Assembly: GCF_903166585.1 (NCBI RefSeq)
Contig: NZ_CAESCM010000003.1
Coordinates: forward strand, 1-64,000
Reading direction: 5' to 3'
Source: Pedobacter ghigonis
GTDB lineage: Bacteria; Bacteroidota; Bacteroidia; Sphingobacteriales; Sphingobacteriaceae
Length of the DNA stretch: 64,000 nucleotides
Notes under the pieces: model-generated
The model's database searches: none
Told to the model about the DNA's origin: nothing
What the model saw: the letters and a program-made list of their open reading frames with translations, nothing else
Shown: positions 36,239-43,529 of the stretch, in pieces
How positions within the stretch are numbered: the stretch's first letter is position 1
Layout: the number at the start of each line of letters is the position of its first letter
Position numbers and translations under genes: made by a program

Positions 36239-36418
36239 ATGGAAAAATTCTCAAAAGTTAAAGCTGCTGTTGCTGCGATTGAAGCAGATGTAGAAAAATT
36301 TTATAATGCTGGCAATGCAGCTGCTGGTACTCGTGTGCGTAAAGCAATGCAAGATCTTAAAGTTTTAGCACAAGAAATCCGTGCAGAAGTAACTGACAAG
36401 AAAAACTCTGGCAAATAA
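36239..36418 (+). CDS. Histone H1-like (Hc1 family) nucleoid protein
   Basis: 59 residues: it begins MEKFSKVKAAVAAIEADV, continues EKFYNAGNAAAGTRVRKAMQD and ends in KKNSGK. This is the short Hc1-type protein found across Bacteroidota, a helical hairpin with the AGTRVRKAMQDLK signature and a Lys-rich end. It is expected to bind and compact DNA, with general effects on transcription. Codon use is clean and a strong terminator follows 18 nt after the stop. The 184 nt before it hold no gene. Compare the unrelated Lys-rich peptide at 31.2 kb. Confidence 0.9.
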   Translation: MEKFSKVKAAVAAIEADVEKFYNAGNAAAGTRVRKAMQDLKVLAQEIRAEVTDKKNSGK

Positions 36419-36436
36419 TATTTCGCGAGTAAGAAA

Positions 36437-36470
36437 CAAAAAGGGTTCTGGTACGCCAGAGCCCTTTTTG
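36437..36470 (+). terminator. Rho-independent terminator of the histone H1-like gene
   Basis: 15-bp stem (36437-36451 with 36456-36470) with one G-T pair, TACG tetraloop of the stable UNCG class, and five T at the 3' side of the stem. Confidence 0.9.
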
Positions 36471-36481
36471 CGTTTAAGCCC

Positions 36482-36716
36482 TGCTATTTCGGCCATCTTC
36501 CTGAACTTGTTTCAGGATCTTTTGTATAGATTGTTTGATAGGCTTAAATACACGTATATCCAGAAAGATATATCATCATGTATTCTTAATTATTCAAGTG
36601 CTATTTCGGTCGTCTTCCTGAACTCGTTTCAGGCCCCCTTTTATAGATTGTTTGATAGGGCTTAAACACCTGGATATCCTAACAGATGTTTCCTCATGTC
36701 TTCTGTATTATTGAAG
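36482..36716. repeat. 117-bp imperfect tandem duplication of an intergenic repeat
   Basis: Two units, 36482-36598 and 36599-36716, both starting TGCTATTTCGG, both holding CTTCCTGAACTTGTTTCAGG-type inverted repeats (CCTGAA/TTCAGG) and TATAGATTGTTTGATAGG. Roughly four fifths identical. A further GCTGAA/TTCAGC hairpin follows at 36721-36737. The rest of the gap to 36862 has only an 8-bp palindrome next to the HmuY stop (36844-36861). Confidence 0.75.
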
Positions 36717-36862
36717 AGATGCTGAATCAAGTTCAGCAAGACGCATATTTCATTTTTTTTGCTGGAGCTTGCCCCCTATAAAAAGATAAAGCTCCCCATC
36801 GCGGAGAGCATCTATCCAACTAACAAAACATATTTTTTATTTGATTGAGTATTTACTCAATT

Positions 36863-37906
36863 TTATCCTTTTTTAATCAGTTTGTATTCAATTACCGGTT
36901 TACCACGCTCACCGCCATCAGCAGAGATATAGCTGTTGAATTTTAATTTGTAAACATTTCCGGCTGAATCCTTAATTACGTAAAACACATCTGTTTTAAC
37001 GCTACCACCGACTCCGGCCTGACTTGGTGAAGTTCTCCACGAAGAACCTATTACATCTCTTGCTGCTGAAAATGTAAGACTAGCAACATCAGATTCCGCA
37101 AATGCAGCATAAGCTTTAGTTGTTGTAGCAACCTTTGCAGCAGTAACATTACCTAAGTTATTAGTGGCAACATAATCCTGAAACCAATATGGTGATCCTA
37201 AGCCTGAATTATATGTGCTATAGCTCCATGAAATATCCCAACTTGCTTTAACCGGCTCTGCCTGCACAATTTTGTTGTTCTCTAAGGATACAAATACTAA
37301 GTTGTAGTCTGAACTTTTGGCTACATCCAGTGTTTTGATGGTGGTTTCACCTAATCTTGCATACTGTATTTTGTAACCAGAACCATTACGGGTTACTTTT
37401 AGCTTGAACCATTTATCTTTATCCTTATTTCCTTCATAGCTTAGAAGGTACACTTTATTTTCTGATTCGGTTGCACTTACTTCTGCAAAAGCTGTTTTGG
37501 CAATGTCACCATCCCAGTAATCAACCAGAGATACAGTAAGTGGATCAGTTATATCATGGTTTAAATTAACCGCTGTTCCCGGATCGGCCAGTGTTACTGC
37601 ATTAATGTCGGTTTTTGAAGTAGCAGTTGCTGTAGTTTGATAAGAAGGATTTAAAACAACTCTAAATTTACCGTCAGAAGTTAAACCAATATTGAAACTT
37701 TTTCTATCAACAGCGGTTTGCTTGTCAGCACTAAAATCTACATATACAATATTGGTATAATTAGATTCAGCTGTTTTACCGGAAAGGGTTAAAGTACTTC
37801 CATCTGAAGGGGGTACTACAACTATAGGCTCTTCAGTGTTCTTTTTACAGGCTGTAAAGGTTACCGCTAAAAAAGCGATTGCAATCATTGAGTTTAATTT
37901 ATTCAT
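36863..37906 (-). CDS. hmuY: HmuY family heme-binding lipoprotein
   Basis: 347 residues with a lipoprotein signal (Cys20 in FTACKKN) and a Pro/Ser linker. The body matches the HmuY family: NYTNIVYVDFSADKQT, SFNIGLTSDGKFRVVLN, WDISWSYSTYN and a final DVFYVIKDSAGNVYKLKFNSY region. HmuY proteins sit on the outer surface, take heme from host or environmental proteins and pass it to the partner receptor. The TonB receptor gene lies 25 nt upstream on the same strand, making a two-gene operon. The protein is longer than the Porphyromonas one (about 216 residues), as is usual in Sphingobacteriaceae. Confidence 0.9.
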   Translation of the reverse strand: MNKLNSMIAIAFLAVTFTACKKNTEEPIVVVPPSDGSTLTLSGKTAESNYTNIVYVDFSADKQTAVDRKSFNIGLTSDGKFRVVLNPSYQTTATATSKTDINAVTLADPGTAVNLNHDITDPLTVSLVDYWDGDIAKTAFAEVSATESENKVYLLSYEGNKDKDKWFKLKVTRNGSGYKIQYARLGETTIKTLDVAKSSDYNLVFVSLENNKIVQAEPVKASWDISWSYSTYNSGLGSPYWFQDYVATNNLGNVTAAKVATTTKAYAAFAESDVASLTFSAARDVIGSSWRTSPSQAGVGGSVKTDVFYVIKDSAGNVYKLKFNSYISADGGERGKPVIEYKLIKKG

Positions 37907-37931
37907 GTTTATTGTAATTATGTTGTTTTTG

Positions 37932-40007
37932 TTAAAGTTTCTCCCAGTTATAGCTTAATCCTAATACATACGAGCGTCCATAACTGTAAGGAACAGTAGC
38001 GCCACCGGTGCTATGTGCACCACCGCTTGCCGTTGAGCTATTGGTTAATTGAGTAACATTGAATAGGTTTTTTACGCCTGCATTAATGGTAAGCGATTTA
38101 AAGAGGTTTTTGCTGAGCATTAAATCTGCGGTATGGAAATCACCAATTTTTACCAGCTTTGCTGTACTGGCATTGTTTTCTGTACTCAGCTGGTAGCTTG
38201 GTAAACTACCAGTATACTTGTAGAACAGGCTAATACTTCCACGTAGTTTAGGAAAAGTATAGCTAATGTTTGAGTTTAGCTCTGTAGCCCAGGCAAATTC
38301 AGGGGTAGAAAGGTTATTGTTCTCGCTTAAATCATTATAACGGCCAATGTAGGACAGGCCCAGGGTAGCCTGAAGATTCTTTTTAAAAATAAGTACATTA
38401 TCCAAAGTACCACCTGCAGTTTTATATTTCGACACATTGATTAAGGTCGTTACCGAATTATCAGTTGGAGAAGTTGCAAATTCAATTCTGTTCTTAACCA
38501 GGTTGTAGAAACCGGTTAAAGTAGATCGGAATTCAATATCTTTTTCCTGAATGCCCGACCATACCAGTGAGCCATTAAAACTGTTAGATTCTTCCGCCTT
38601 TAAATCAGGGTTACCTAAAATATTATGACTGGCATCGACAAAATCATAATATAGTTCCCTTAACGCCGGCGAACGGAAACCTTTGGCATAGGCTAAACGT
38701 AAATCGAGGTCTTTGGTTAAAATGAACTTCGCATTTAAAGATGGAATTACCGGAGGAGCATCATAAATAGAATTTTTAATGAATCTTAAGCCCGGTCTCA
38801 GGTTTATTTTGTCTGTTAGCTTTAATTCTGCGGTAACAAAAGTGGCATAATCGTTAATCACTGGCGATCCATTAATCCTTTGCCCGCTGGCTGCATCTCT
38901 ACTGTATTCGAAACCAGGCTGAAAGGTTACCGATTGATTAAGTACATAAATAGCTGTAGCCCTAAAATTAGTAGAGTTAAATTTGGCAATATCCTGTTCT
39001 CCAGCTCCGGTGCTTAATTCTTCCGTATTGTTCGTAAAGTCATGTATTACCGTTCTGGTTGCGCGATCTAGATTAGTAAAGCCTGCAATTGCGGCTAACT
39101 GTAGCTTATTACTGATTTTATATTCCGATTGCAATTGTTGGGTATAGCGGTGGGTCGTGTAGGTTTGCAGCCTGCCTTTATAATTGTTGGGGTTTAATCC
39201 GGCACGAACATCAATATCTTCTTTAAGTCCATCCAAACGGTACCAAATGCTAAAATTATTATTACGATAACCAAGTTTAGTGTTAGCCAAAAACTGCTCT
39301 TTAGGTTTCCAACGGTTGGTAATCACATTAACTTCATCTATTGTAGCCGTTTTTGCCGCTAAATTCCATCCGCCAAAATCATTGTGTGTAAAACCTGCCA
39401 GTACACTCCAGTGGTTATTTTTCCAGCTGGCAGTAATATTCTGAATATGGTTACCTTTTCCGGAGAGTGCTTCGTACTCGTCGCCAGCAGTCTCTTCCTG
39501 TACCCGTGCAGAGAGATTAAGCAATCGTTTTCCCGGGTTTTTGGTAATGATATTGATAACCCCTGCCAAAGCATCGGCACCATATACCACAGACATTGGC
39601 CCTTCAACAATCTCAATCCGCTCAATAGTATTAATGTCAATCTGGTTTAAACTTTCGCGCGTGTCTGAGCGGTCAACCATAGGTATACCGTCTAAAAGGA
39701 TCTTAACGTTTCTGCCCGTCATACCCATTAACTGAATATCCGTCGTACCGAGGGTTAAGTCGTTACTAAAGCGAAAGCCCAGTTCAGTATTTAAAATTTG
39801 CTGCACATTGGTGGCTGCCCTAAGCTTTATCCGCTCGGCAGTAATAGTGCGTACATTGTAAACAGAATTGCGTAGTGTTTGCGGCCCGTACTGCCCGGTT
39901 ACGACCACATCTTTTAAATCATTTGCCTTTGCGGTATCAACTTTAATTTCTTGAGCCACAGTAACAAATCCACAAAGCGATAAGGCAATTGATAAATATA
40001 TTCTCAT
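37932..40007 (-). CDS. TonB-dependent outer membrane receptor, HmuR-like
   Basis: 691 residues: signal peptide ending near AQEI (about residue 20), a plug domain with DLKDVVVTGQYGP, LLDGIPMVDR, IERIEIVEGPMSVVYGADALAGVINIITK in pieces, then a 22-strand barrel with FRSPALRELYYDF and a C-terminal strand ending in YSYGRSYVLGLSYNW. No N-terminal STN or carboxypeptidase-like domain, so it is a classic metal/heme receptor, not SusC. Paired with hmuY downstream. The divergent AraC-family gene 186 nt away, with candidate operators between them, probably regulates it, as for PchR-type siderophore/heme regulators. Confidence 0.92.
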   Translation of the reverse strand: MRIYLSIALSLCGFVTVAQEIKVDTAKANDLKDVVVTGQYGPQTLRNSVYNVRTITAERIKLRAATNVQQILNTELGFRFSNDLTLGTTDIQLMGMTGRNVKILLDGIPMVDRSDTRESLNQIDINTIERIEIVEGPMSVVYGADALAGVINIITKNPGKRLLNLSARVQEETAGDEYEALSGKGNHIQNITASWKNNHWSVLAGFTHNDFGGWNLAAKTATIDEVNVITNRWKPKEQFLANTKLGYRNNNFSIWYRLDGLKEDIDVRAGLNPNNYKGRLQTYTTHRYTQQLQSEYKISNKLQLAAIAGFTNLDRATRTVIHDFTNNTEELSTGAGEQDIAKFNSTNFRATAIYVLNQSVTFQPGFEYSRDAASGQRINGSPVINDYATFVTAELKLTDKINLRPGLRFIKNSIYDAPPVIPSLNAKFILTKDLDLRLAYAKGFRSPALRELYYDFVDASHNILGNPDLKAEESNSFNGSLVWSGIQEKDIEFRSTLTGFYNLVKNRIEFATSPTDNSVTTLINVSKYKTAGGTLDNVLIFKKNLQATLGLSYIGRYNDLSENNNLSTPEFAWATELNSNISYTFPKLRGSISLFYKYTGSLPSYQLSTENNASTAKLVKIGDFHTADLMLSKNLFKSLTINAGVKNLFNVTQLTNSSTASGGAHSTGGATVPYSYGRSYVLGLSYNWEKL

Positions 40008-40071
40008 TTATTTAGACTAATTATAAATAATTGTGCAAATTTGTGCATTATCACTCAAAGGAGATAACGTT

Positions 40072-40100
40072 AAACGGATAATTAATGCCGCGAAACGGAT
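40072..40100. promoter_or_regulatory. Tandem AAACGGAT sites, candidate AraC-family operator
   Basis: AAACGGAT occurs at 40072-40079 and 40093-40100, exactly 21 bp apart (two helical turns), in the intergenic region between the heme receptor and the AraC-type gene. Direct repeats with this spacing are how AraC/XylS proteins bind. A second tandem pair, TTGTGCAAAT/TTGTGCATTA, lies at 40031-40050 nearer the receptor start. Confidence 0.6.
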
Positions 40101-40193
40101 TAAATAGAAAGCAGAGGTGGGGATGAGGCTTTTTATATCCCTGAACAGTATATGTAAGTCTCATAAGTGAGAATTAAAACAAACAAGTTATCA

Positions 40194-41126
40194 ATGAAGA
40201 TTAAGCGCTCAGTAAAGGCTAAAGGAACGGTATGCTATAAGAATGTTTATCCGGCAAATTTTGCAGGCTTAAAGGATATAGAGGAAACAGAGATTGCCAT
40301 TAAAACACCACATACGCATGTAGATGTTAAGGAAATGTGGTTCGAAGGCATTCACATCAGTTTGGTAGAGCTTGAAAGTGATCAACCTGAAGATTTATGC
40401 TTTGAATCGTCACAAGCGCACATTGGGCTGTTGTTTTGCTTAAGCGGGAGCTTAACCCCTTCAGGAGAGGAAGCACAAAATTTTTTATCGCTCACTAAAA
40501 ACCAGCAAAATATTAACCTGGGGAAGATCAATCATATTACTTTCCGGATTACAGAGAAAACAAATTTGGTATATATCCAGTTAACCGATACCTATTTTCA
40601 GAAAGCAATGGGACGCGATTTCCATCAGGATACACTTTTGTCTTTAAGAGAACCTATAACACCCGAAGTGAACTCAATTTTGCAAAGCTTAAGTCAGGCC
40701 AATCATTCGGGACGGGTAAAGCGTTTGTTTTTGGAAGCCCGCATGCTTGATCTGATTGTGATCCACAGTAACCAAAAGATTGAGAAGCAGCGGGTTACTT
40801 TAAAGGAAGAAGATTTAAAGAAGATTATTTATGCCCGGCAACTGGTAGAGCGCGACCTGCAAAAGCCCAGCTCTTTAATTGAGCTCTCGCGCAAAGCCGG
40901 CATTAACGATTTTAAACTTAAAAAAGGTTTTAAAGCGCTAACCGGCCATACGGTATTCGGCTATCTGTATAAAATCAGAATGGAAAAAGCGCATTATTAC
41001 CTGGCTAAAGAAAAGCGAACAGTTAATGAAGTCGCTTTTCTGGTAGGTTATAAAAATGCACAGCATTTTATTGCTGCCTTTAAAAAACAGTACGAGATTT
41101 TGCCTGGTAGTTTAAATAAGCATTAA
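40194..41126 (+). CDS. AraC family transcriptional regulator (PchR-like)
   Basis: 310 residues from the ATG at 40194; a GTG nine codons earlier opens the frame but is less likely. N-terminal effector-type domain without a known motif, then a C-terminal AraC DNA-binding domain with two helix-turn-helix units: LIELSRKAGINDFKLKKGFKALTG and the family signature VNEVAFLVGYKNAQHFIAAFKKQY. The DFKLKKGFK form is that of PchR-type iron/siderophore regulators. Divergent from the heme receptor operon, so probably its activator; tandem sites at 40072/40093 are its likely target. Confidence 0.88.
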   Translation: MKIKRSVKAKGTVCYKNVYPANFAGLKDIEETEIAIKTPHTHVDVKEMWFEGIHISLVELESDQPEDLCFESSQAHIGLLFCLSGSLTPSGEEAQNFLSLTKNQQNINLGKINHITFRITEKTNLVYIQLTDTYFQKAMGRDFHQDTLLSLREPITPEVNSILQSLSQANHSGRVKRLFLEARMLDLIVIHSNQKIEKQRVTLKEEDLKKIIYARQLVERDLQKPSSLIELSRKAGINDFKLKKGFKALTGHTVFGYLYKIRMEKAHYYLAKEKRTVNEVAFLVGYKNAQHFIAAFKKQYEILPGSLNKH

Positions 41127-41134
41127 TTATAGCA

Positions 41135-41145
41135 CAAACGTTTGC
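41135..41145 (-). promoter_or_regulatory. LacI-type palindrome at the 3' end of the LacI regulator gene
   Basis: GCAAACGTTTG on the minus strand, perfect palindrome at 41135-41144, between the stop codons of the convergent AraC and LacI genes. It is 1087 bp from the copy upstream of the LacI gene, a distance that would allow a looped repressor complex. Confidence 0.55.
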
Positions 41146-41150
41146 CTGTA

Positions 41151-42167
41151 CTATTCTTTAACCTCATTAATAATCAGGTCTGATTCTACAATGGTATTGT
41201 AATAAGCCTGATTTTCAGGAACCGGGCTATGAATCAGATCCAGCAGGATATTAGCAGCCTTTTGTCCTTGTAAATAAGGGTATTGTTCTACCGAAGCAAC
41301 CGGCGAATTATCCAGGTAACTGATAATAGGCAGGTTTGCATAACTCACCACATCGAAATCGTTAATTACATTTAACTTTTTAAAATACTTGATTAAAAAT
41401 AAAGCCACATAATCGTTAAAGGCAACAATCGCGGTTGGTTTCCTCTTGTGGTTTAAAAACTGCTCGGCAGCTTCGATGGTGCCTTCTTCTGTTAAATCGC
41501 AGTTTACTACTAAAGAAGGGTCGAACTTTAAACGGTTAAAGGTAATGGCCTGCATGTAACCATCTTTACGCTCTTCGCTGGCATACAGGGTACTTGGTCC
41601 GTTAATCATACCAATACTTCTGTGTCCTTTTTTAAGCAGGTAGTTTACCGCCTTAATGGTTGCGCTCTCGAGGCTGCAAGCTACATAGTGTACATTTTTA
41701 AAAGGAGGGATCCGATCAAAAAACACTACGGGAATATTGAAAGAATTTAATTTTTCAAAATGATCGAACTTAGAGGTGTCTTTACTGATGGATACCAGTA
41801 AACCATCCACCCGTTGGTTTTTCATTTTTTCTACCAGTTTTACTTCCTGTTCGTAGTTATCGTGCGACTGCGCAAAAATTACCGTATAGTTTTTCTTGAT
41901 CGCTTCATCTTCTATTGCAGAAATGGCAATAGAGAAAAAGTGTTCAGAAAGTTCGGGTAAAATTACACCAATAGTGTAGGTTTTGCCTTTTTGAAAAAGT
42001 ATAGCCGCATTATTAGGCTCATAGTTCAGAGACTTGGCCAGCTGTTTAATCTTCTCACGGGTTACTGCTCCAATGCTCGGATGGTCATGCAGCCCTCTCG
42101 ATACACTTGAGGGTGAGATGTTTAAAATTCTGGCTATTTCCTTTATGGTTGTTGGTTTCGATTGCAT
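41151..42167 (-). CDS. LacI family transcriptional regulator
   Basis: 338 residues. N-terminal helix-turn-helix and hinge: TTIKEIARILNISPSSVSRGLHDHPSIGAVTR, then NYEPNNAAILFQKGKTYTIGVILPE entering the periplasmic-binding-like domain; FDRIPPFKNVHYVACSLESA and STLYASEERKDGYMQA are typical of sugar-responsive members. A CAAACGTTTG palindrome lies 55-64 nt before the start codon and another just after the stop, suggesting autoregulation. The same site precedes the FucP-type transporter gene at 11.99 kb, so that transporter is a predicted target. The ligand is unknown. Confidence 0.93.
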   Translation of the reverse strand: MQSKPTTIKEIARILNISPSSVSRGLHDHPSIGAVTREKIKQLAKSLNYEPNNAAILFQKGKTYTIGVILPELSEHFFSIAISAIEDEAIKKNYTVIFAQSHDNYEQEVKLVEKMKNQRVDGLLVSISKDTSKFDHFEKLNSFNIPVVFFDRIPPFKNVHYVACSLESATIKAVNYLLKKGHRSIGMINGPSTLYASEERKDGYMQAITFNRLKFDPSLVVNCDLTEEGTIEAAEQFLNHKRKPTAIVAFNDYVALFLIKYFKKLNVINDFDVVSYANLPIISYLDNSPVASVEQYPYLQGQKAANILLDLIHSPVPENQAYYNTIVESDLIINEVKE

Positions 42168-42221
42168 TCTAAGTGCTAAACTACATTAAATTTCTTCAAT
42201 ATGTAATAATACAAAATTAAT

Positions 42222-42232
42222 CAAACGTTTGC
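42222..42232 (-). promoter_or_regulatory. Candidate autoregulatory operator of the LacI regulator gene
   Basis: GCAAACGTTTG on the minus strand with the perfect palindrome at 42222-42231, 55 nt upstream of the regulator start. See the matching sites at 11914-11924 and 41135-41145. Confidence 0.65.
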
Positions 42233-42402
42233 GTTGTTTTTTTCTTTCAAATCTTTTCTTCAAAGCATTAAATATCGATACATTCGGGCCGCAAAACAGA
42301 TTGCCTGATTAATACTTAATAATATAAAATTTATAGATAGAAAGCAACTCGCGGGGACTAAAAAATGGTTTTAGCATATTATTAGTGTCGGCGTGTATAA
42401 AG

Positions 42403-42459
42403 AAACACCCCCAATGATTAACAGAAATGCCCCTTGTAATGAGGGGTGTTTTAAAAAAA
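42403..42459 (+). terminator. Competing hairpins upstream of RNA element copy 1
   Basis: AAACACCCC (42403-42411) can pair with GGGGTGTTT (42443-42451), closing a 31-nt loop; alternatively CCCCTT (42430-42435) pairs with the same GGGG as part of a 6-bp hairpin with loop GTAAT (42436-42440). The two are mutually exclusive. TTTTAAAAAAAA follows. It could be a terminator or a switch in the leader of the sigma factor gene. The rest of the 42168-42846 gap is AT-rich apart from the element listed next. Confidence 0.5.
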
Positions 42460-42534
42460 AACGAGAAGTGTTCGTACCACTCCTCGTTAAATCGGGTTTA
42501 TTCCTGCAAGCAGGAAACAATAAGTTATCTAAGC
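42460..42534 (+). ncRNA. Unrecognised structured element, copy 1 (upstream of the ECF sigma gene)
   Basis: Hairpin 1: AACGAG/CTCGTT plus AGTG/CACT closing the loop TTCGTAC (42460-42488, one A-C mismatch). Linker with GGGTT. Hairpin 2: TTCCTG/CAGGAA with loop CAAG (42501-42516). Tail ACAATAAGTTATCTAAGC (42517-42534). The loop block (16 nt) and the tail (18 nt) are identical in copy 2 at 44817-44907, while the outer stem of hairpin 1 differs in sequence but still pairs. That pattern indicates a conserved RNA fold. Copy 1 ends 312 nt before the sigma factor ATG. Confidence 0.6.
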
Positions 42535-42846
42535 TATATGTTAACCCTTTTCAAAGGTATAAATTTTAAGCATTTTTTAACAGGATAAATTGTTGCAGAA
42601 ATTGCTATCTTGTGAAGCAATATATTTTTAACCAAATAGATAACCAATACGTCAAAAGGATAAGTAGAAGCCCGTTTTACGCCAAACAATCATCACTCCG
42701 TTATATCAATTGTCCTTTTTTTGTAGCTGTAAATTTTTAATTTAACTGTATCGTACCAAATAATTTAATAAATTTAACATTAGGTTAATAGTGATGTTAT
42801 TTCTTTGGCGCACCTTAAAAACCTTAACCGTCATCCCAGATTGTTT

Positions 42847-43434
42847 ATGTACAAAGCATTAGAAAGTAATTTTTTTCTTCTGGTCAAATTAGACAAAAAT
42901 AAAGCATTTAACCTGGTGTTCGATGCTTATTGGAATGCGCTGTACAAACAAGCTTATAAAAAGGTACACTGCACCGAGCTGGCACAGGATCTGGTTCAGG
43001 ATGTATTTGTAAGCTTGTGGGATAAGATCGAACTATTGGATGCCGAGGGTAGTGTGCTGGCTTATTTATTTGCGATCCTTCGCAACAAAATCCTGAAACT
43101 TTACGAAAAAGACAGCGTACGCTTAAAATATGCCGTAAGTGTAACAGCAAATGTAGCTCCATCCGATGTGCATTCGCAAAATACCATCTTAGAAAAAGAA
43201 CTGAAAGCCATTATCGATGCCGAAGTAGAGCGGATGCCGGTGCGCATGAAAGAAATTTACCTGCTTAAACGGGAAGACGATCTCTCCATCAAACAAATTG
43301 CGCAAGATTTGTCGTTATCCGAACAAACCGTCAAAAACCAGTTGCAAATGGCTTACCAGCGTCTGCGTGCCCGGGTTAAGGATTATGATTCTTCGCTGGC
43401 TTTACTGGCTCTTTTTATTGCGAAACACTTATAA
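42847..43434 (+). CDS. ECF RNA polymerase sigma factor (FecI-like)
   Basis: 195 residues from the ATG at 42847; an in-frame TTG at 42805 is less likely. Sigma region 2 is FNLVFDAYWNALYKQAYKKV...LAQDLVQDVFVSLWDKIELL and region 4 is MPVRMKEIYLLKREDDLSIKQIAQDLSLSEQTVKNQLQMAYQRLR in pieces. Ends in a hydrophobic tail (LALLALFIAKHL) usual in Bacteroidota FecI homologues. The FecR anti-sigma gene follows 95 nt later and a SusC/SusD pair after that: a cell-surface signalling unit in which the receptor signals through FecR to this sigma factor. An RNA-like element lies in its upstream region. Confidence 0.93.
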   Translation: MYKALESNFFLLVKLDKNKAFNLVFDAYWNALYKQAYKKVHCTELAQDLVQDVFVSLWDKIELLDAEGSVLAYLFAILRNKILKLYEKDSVRLKYAVSVTANVAPSDVHSQNTILEKELKAIIDAEVERMPVRMKEIYLLKREDDLSIKQIAQDLSLSEQTVKNQLQMAYQRLRARVKDYDSSLALLALFIAKHL

Positions 43435-43529
43435 TCTCACTTTTCTTTTTGCGTAATAACCGGTAATAATGCCTTTAATAAGGTTATAGGCAGGGTTTAG
43501 CATTTATTTATAAAAAAAATAATAATGCC

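Noticed and set aside
36468..36665. 65-codon plus-strand open frame after the histone H1-like gene
   Set aside because: It is a translation of the 117-bp tandem repeat; the peptide repeats itself only because the unit length is a multiple of three.
36482..36716. Possible CRISPR array from the repeated units
   Set aside because: Only two units, the whole unit is repeated with no unique spacers, and there are no cas genes.
38000..40007. Cobalamin transport (BtuB) for the TonB receptor
   Set aside because: No cobalamin riboswitch upstream, and the adjacent hmuY makes heme the better substrate.
42467..42481. Reading the shared AGTGTTCGTACCACT block as a DNA operator
   Set aside because: The centre is not palindromic and the outer arms change sequence while keeping complementarity, which favours an RNA hairpin; a DNA role is not fully excluded.
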